In this document: piece by piece, positions 59,624 to 64,000 of the stretch
Layout: the number at the start of each line of letters is the position of its first letter
How positions within the stretch are numbered: position 1 is the first letter of the stretch
Assembly: GCA_019671005.1 (NCBI GenBank)
Contig: CM033745.1
Coordinates: 20,884,921-20,948,920 of the forward strand
Source of the DNA: Hibiscus mutabilis
Lineage: Eukaryota; Streptophyta; Magnoliopsida; Malvales; Malvaceae
Reading direction: 5' to 3'
DNA length: 64,000 nucleotides
The notes under the pieces: generated by a model
Databases searched by the model: none
What the model saw: the letters and a program-made list of their open reading frames with translations, nothing else
What the model was told of the DNA's origin: nothing
Program-made: the position numbers and the translations under genes

Positions 59624-60099
59624 AGCTTGAATTAATTTTAATAATATATAATTAATCTCTTTTATCTTTATCTCCAAAAACTCTTCACAAATTTTAATAA
59701 TATATAATCCCAACTGTGTGTGTAAATCCAAACATGGGGGAATTATCCCTTGCATTTTCGTATTTATCCTAAAGTTGGGCGGACTTATCCAGATATCATC
59801 GACAATCAACTTCGGCAACTTCTTTAGTATTCTCCTCAATTGCCAAAACAATCCCTTCAGTATTCTCCTTAATTGCCACGACAATCTCCACTTTCCACGG
59901 CAATCCTATCCTGCACAAATTAAAGCACACCAGCAGCGAATTTTCCACGAAAACCAGCCAAAGTGCAATATCAAACCTGATAACAAAGGAATCTAGGAAA
60001 CTATGCATGAATGCCTATCAATGAAACTAAAATTAGCCTAAGTCTAACAATAATATGAGTAAAAAGGGCAAGAAAAATAATACTTTTGCACACTCATCA
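59624..60099 (-). mobile_element. Athila-B 5' LTR, remaining part
   Basis: It aligns with the end of the Athila-C LTR (CCTAAGTCTAACAATAATAT and the terminal CACTCATCA). It contains degenerate forms of the TTGCC motif (ATTGCCAAAACAAT, ATTGCCACGACAAT). It ends at 60099, the outer right end of the whole nest; ACTAG (60100-60104) is the presumed target-site copy. The frames 59621-59884 and 59718-59996 are chance frames. Confidence 0.87.
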
Positions 60100-60131
60100 A
60101 CTAGCACCAATCTCAACAATCGTATACTACA

Positions 60132-61014
60132 ATGGCAATTATTTGGGGAGATAATAGCGGGGAAAACTTTGAGTCTGAAAACTTTTTTCCTATCAAATTC
60201 ATTCGCACAGTTCCTATAGAGAAGCTAGTTAAAAAGATCAAACGGCTAGTATGGGTCGGACGTAATAGACCACTACAAGCTCTCTAATACAAGTTCTAGA
60301 CATCCTTTTTTCTAGAGACATACGCTACAATGAGAATTGACAATCATTCGAAGAAATGGTCTACACGCATACTGGGTACAGATCAGAAATTTGCTATTTG
60401 TATACAGATTTTAGTGAAGAAGTAGCAGTTAACAATGAAAACTGAGTCACAACTAAGGCGACAACATATGATTTCAACTCTTTGATGGGGGATTATAATC
60501 TTGGTGTTCCTGCTTATACCCCTGTGATTCATGATTAACCTTCATTTTCAACAGCACGACACTCATCCGGCAATGTCTTCAACCTAAACGTAGAACAACC
60601 ATCAACTCAGCATTCTACCTTTAACCCATATGTTGATGGACATCAACCGAGAATTGGTGGATCAAGTTTTTTAAGGGGCCGACACTCTTGCGCAACATCC
60701 TTCGGTCTAAATAAGCCAACCTATGCTCCTCCTAATTTTCCCTAGGTCTACAGCTACAAATTTTGCACCTGCCCATGCATTCATGGATGGTGATGAAGGT
60801 TACTCATCCCCAGAAGAACTGATTCAAGAGCACGGTCTTGATGGTGTTGAGGTTGGGTTATTCGTGGAGCCTGAAGATGTTGGTGCCGGTTTTGCCTCTA
60901 AAACTGAAAGTGACAATAATCATGATGATGATGATGCCCTCGAAAACTTCAATGAAAATCAATTGGGACATGTTGCAAGCGATAGTGTCCTCACATCGTA
61001 TGAATGTAATACCC
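60132..61014 (+). pseudogene. MULE (mudrA-like) transposase, N-terminal part
   Basis: From an ATG at 60132 the frame reads MAIIWGDNSGENFESENFFP and PIEKLVKKIKRLVWVGRN, meets stops near 60286-60295, then ETYATMRIDNHSKKW, and later FSTARHSSGNVFNLNVEQPS and an open acidic stretch to 61014 (ATNFAPAHAFMDGDEGYSSP, EPEDVGAGFASKTESDNNHD). This matches the variable N-terminal and acidic region of plant MULE transposases as I know them. The zinc-binding MuDR domain that should follow is missing; an LTR fragment starts at 61015. Confidence 0.65.
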
Positions 61015-62125
61015 TTAAATTCGGGTTAGTTTTAAGCATATAATTTGATAACTATGGATAGGAATTATAAGATATGTACAAGTCCCTTGAGGAGTAAATT
61101 TATATAGTTGTGATAAATAATTGGTTAAATTGTGAGGATTGGTGTTCTTTTTGAATGAAATAGAAACTCAAGACCTTTAGTAAAACTATTATGAATAGAA
61201 AACAAAAGTTGAGTGGTTGCATGGCTATTAGACCGCAATGCATGTTTCATGCCATGTGGTCGGTTAACTCACTTTCTCTTGATTATTCATCGAGATTTAT
61301 TTTTGAAAGTAATTAGACAAAATGAGGGAATTTGCTTTTCTTCTTCACTTCTCCACCACCCGAATGATCACCATTGTTGGAGAGATTGGAAAAGCTTGAG
61401 GAAGAGCATAAATTTCTTTGTCATTTAGTCTTCAAATTCATATTTTCTTTCTTCATTAGTAAGCCCACTTCTATGATAATATTTATGTTTGATTATCATT
61501 GGAAGTAGAAATAGATTTAGTAAAAGCTTAGACTTTAACTAATTAGAAGAATTCTTAGTTTAAATAGATAATTTATTTCAATAGTCTATTTGTAAGAGTT
61601 TTAGTAACCTATTCATGGATTTAAGTTAAATTGAGGATAATGACCTCTAATACTAAAAATCGTCATATGAGAAAGGGAGTTGTGAACCAAAAACTTTGCT
61701 GACCCTTGTTTATTCAAAACATGGGAGGAATTTCCTTCGAACCTATTGAAGTGTAGGGGGAAGCATACCGTCGATTTGTATGATGTTTCTTTATTAAAGG
61801 AATCATAGAATTTAACTTGTAAAGGATTAAGCATGCTTATATTTCTTGTTTCTTGTTAAGGTGACTAGAGAAGTTAACACTAGCAGAAGACTTTAAAAAT
61901 TTATAGTAAATTCTACATGTTGAATTAGAAAATGAGCCTCATATGAGAGTAATCATGTGTATGTCTAGTTTCTTTTAAAACAAATGGTGAATTATTCTGA
62001 GTTCTATATTAAAAGATATGAATTTTTATTCGAAAGTATGTCAGAAAAACTAGAAGTAGTTTTCTGCTCTGGACAATCTATGTTTTGGGAATTCTATGAA
62101 TTTTCATAATTTTTGTAGATTTTAT
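61015..62125 (+). mobile_element. LTR fragment inside the MULE
   Basis: It starts TGTAATACCCTTAAATTCGG, an LTR beginning of the R type. Around 61890-62060 it shares with R (23640-23790) the order AAATTCTACA/GTTGAATT, TCTAGTTTC, ACAAATGG and AAAAGATATGAATTTTTA. No LTR end or target-site duplication is found on the right, so it is truncated or a decayed solo LTR. The frames at 61213-61428 and 61613-61834 have no recognisable product. Confidence 0.65.
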
Positions 62126-63164
62126 TAATTTTTGTACATTTTTTGTTAGCAGTTGTTTGATGGGAATCACAAAATAATACCCATAGCGTTCGCACTCGTG
62201 CCTAGAGAAGATACTAAATCATGCAGGTTTTTCCTCAAGAAGTGTGCCATTAAATTATAAAAAAGGATCAAGTTTTCTTAATCTCAGATCGAGGAGGTGG
62301 GATCAAGTTAACGATCCAATCTTTGGGGACAAAGTTTCAATCTCCAAACATTGAACACCATTCCTGCATACGCCACATTTTCGTAAACTACCATGGTCGG
62401 TATAAGAACAACGATGAATGCAGGCTCGTTATATGCATGGGTACGTATTAATATTTTTTGTATTTATCACTACCTTCCCTATATCTCATTTGCACACTTC
62501 GTCGTTTCTTAGGGTACGAACTAGTTCACCACAAATCTGAACAAATGCTTTAAGACTTGCAGGAGGGGAATGATGAGGGCTACTAGTACATTGCAAAAAT
62601 TCCAAAGGAAAAAATAGACCAATGCTTACGATGGCAGTTTTAGATATGGCCACATGACAACCAACTTGGCTGAGGAAATCAATTCTTCCTTGAAGGGTGG
62701 TTGAAATTTGCTAGTGACCGCCATCGTGAAAGCTACATACTTTCGTTTGGCAAGTTGTTCACAACCTTGGGGAAAGAAGCTATCGTTATGCAGTAAAAGG
62801 CCCTCACATTCCACCCGAGGATACGAGAAGATATTCAAAAAGTCGTTGTTAAATCCAACAGGTTGTATGTGCTACCAATGTCATGTAATGACAACTATTT
62901 CCGTGTCTTGGAGATACCACGACCTTTACAGGTTTTGACCCAACATCGTACAGGGTGGATCTCGAACACAAGTCGTGCAATTGTGGCTCATTCCAAGAAC
63001 TGAAGCTTCCGTACGAGCATGTCATTGTTGCATGCTCCGCTTCCATGACCGATTACAAGGAATACATGGATCCTATATACTGGCTTCATTCAGTGTTTAA
63101 GGTCTACGAAATGGAATTCCCACCAATTGGCAGTGAAACTAAATGGAATGATGAGCAGATATAG
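62126..63164 (+). pseudogene. MULE transposase, catalytic and SWIM part
   Basis: Pieces in three frames follow family order: GNHKIIPIAFALVPREDTKS and CRFFLKKC (62157-62260), FLISDRGGGIKLTIQSLGTK and CIRHIFVNYHGRY (62270-62410), KIPKEKIDQCLRW (62590), YGHMTTNLAEEINSSLKG (62640-62700), VTAIVKATYFRLAS (62710), then the SWIM zinc finger CNCGSFQELKLPYEHVIVAC (62975-63040). In that finger Tyr replaces the third zinc-binding Cys (LPY-EH). A long plausible segment between RDGG-like SDRGGG and the His-rich part is shortened. The frame ends at a TAG at 63162. A transposase of this kind excises and reinserts MULEs; this one is dead. Confidence 0.82.
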
Positions 63165-63506
63165 ACCACAATTTTAAACTTCTGGGGTCATAGAATGTCA
63201 AACTGTCCATCTCGAACATAAATATGTTGTTTTATTTTTATACCAAGTACCCATATTTTAACATAAATATTATTATGAAACTTCACTCACTTTATTTTGA
63301 TCTAACTTTTCGGCATTGCATAATTCACCTAAAGGGTTATGATTTTGAAATTAAATAATTCATTTTAACTTAAGCATAGTTTACAACTTTCATAATTTTA
63401 AATTTTAATAAAACACTTTTCTAAAACCTTTACATTTTTAAAAAATTTAAATATAAGTGACATAATTTATAACCCAAACTTTACATCACATTCAGTTCTT
63501 AATACC

Positions 63507-63639
63507 TAATCCTAAACCAAACTCGTTGTGCACACACGGCGAGTTCAATTTGTTTAAAATGTCGTTATACTTAGCCCTAGAAAACCGTTATGTTAGAGAG
63601 AACTCGTTGTTCATAGGCAAGTTTGGTTTTGGATTAGGT
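63507..63639. repeat. Foldback with ~21-bp inverted arms
   Basis: CCTAATCCTAAACCAAACTCG (start 63507) is inverted, with two mismatches, at 63617-63639. Inside each arm begins a smaller hairpin of the AACTCG...CGAGTT type (63519-63546, 63601-63622). Confidence 0.7.
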
Positions 63640-63737
63640 TAATCCAGTGATTATGTTTTAAATCGGATATTTACAAAATAAAAAAATAGAACTCACCTTG
63701 CGTCTACGACAAGTTTAAATAAAAATAATATATTTTT

Positions 63738-63767
63738 AAAACTCGTCGTGCTAGTGCGGCGAGTTTA
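63738..63767. repeat. AAACTCG/CGAGTTT hairpin
   Basis: AAACTCGTCG, TGCTAGTG, CGGCGAGTTT: a ten-base stem with one G-T pair. It is related to the hairpins at 63519, 63601 and 63690. Confidence 0.75.
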
Positions 63768-63800
63768 CTGTAAGGGTGCTAGTCTGGGAAATATAGGATT

Positions 63801-63832
63801 TTGGATCCTAATTTGGTCAAAATAGGATCCAA
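63801..63832. repeat. Perfect 10-bp inverted repeat
   Basis: TTGGATCCTA and TAGGATCCAA are separated by 12 nt. Confidence 0.8.
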
Positions 63833-64000
63833 TGGTCCTAGAAATGCCTTTAAGCCAATCTCATATTCGTGCAATTAGATATATATTTTAGTGATTATAT
63901 GTATAATGAAATTTGAACTTTTTTTTACGTAAGTTATCTATTTCTAGATCCACATGTAATATATATGTGTGTACACCCTCACAAATATTTCTAGATATGT

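Larger units (their letters stand above)
63165..64000. other. AT-rich noncoding end of the window
   Basis: No open frame with known similarity. It contains a foldback (63507-63639), two more related hairpins (63690-63716, 63738-63767) and a perfect 10-bp inverted repeat (63801-63832). No terminal inverted repeat of the MULE could be matched because its left end is not identified. Confidence 0.6.

Noticed and set aside
1..60099. Endogenous pararetrovirus or other viral insertion
   Set aside because: The pol order (protease, RT, RNase H, integrase), LTRs, PBS and target-site duplications are those of Ty3/gypsy retrotransposons; no coat or movement protein motif was seen.
60132..61043. Functional host gene encoding an acidic protein
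   Set aside because: The upstream part has stops and the motifs match MULE N-terminal regions; the catalytic part follows after the LTR fragment.

Overview
This is repeat-rich plant nuclear DNA. Nearly every base from 1 to 60099 belongs to LTR retrotransposons inserted into one another. The last 4 kb carries a broken Mutator-like (MULE) transposase and AT-rich sequence. I see no bacterial, organellar or ordinary cellular plant gene. The primer-binding sites (initiator-Met type in the chromoviruses, Asp type in the Athila-like elements), the Tekay/Del-type chromodomain, the Athila-type pol and the MULE SWIM zinc finger all point to a flowering plant. The particular families remind me of Malvaceae (cotton or cacao), but that is only a resemblance.

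I use working names. Athila-B is the outermost element (minus strand); its right end is at 60099, its gag is at 20558-21521 and 32195-33008, its 5' LTR is at 33136-34140 plus 59624-60099, and its pol lies left of the window. Four things entered it. (1) Athila-A (16227-20557, minus) is inserted in the Athila-B gag and is itself interrupted on its left by TK1, a Tekay-type chromovirus (1-16226, minus). The TK1 3' LTR holds a 5.9-kb solo LTR, S1 (1675-7615). (2) R, a plus-strand Tekay-type chromovirus (21522-32194), is also in the gag. (3) TK2, a minus-strand Tekay-type chromovirus (34141-59618), is in the Athila-B 5' LTR. (4) TK2 carries two later guests: solo LTR D (40781-44668, plus) in its protease and Athila-C (47864-57827, minus) in its 5' LTR. 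Exact 5-bp target-site duplications were read for S1 (AGCCT), D (ACATT), Athila-C (ATAGG) and TK2 (GATTA), so this order of events is secure.

All gag-pol genes are broken by stops, frameshifts or loss of catalytic residues. Athila-C is the youngest: its LTRs differ by roughly two dozen substitutions and one pol frame is open for 683 codons, yet its protease and integrase each lack an active-site aspartate. The autonomous machinery of this locus looks dead; any later movement would need enzymes from elsewhere.

The signals not explained by plain annotation are: a near-palindromic motif, TTGCCNNGGC, present about 27 times in Athila-C, in LTRs and coding sequence alike; three conserved hairpins in six copies of otherwise divergent chromovirus LTRs, with one compensatory base-pair change; a tandem array of cUNCGg hairpins in LTR D; a duplicated polypurine-tract block and a four-copy hairpin array in the Athila-C 3' region; and a foldback with related hairpins to the right of the MULE.
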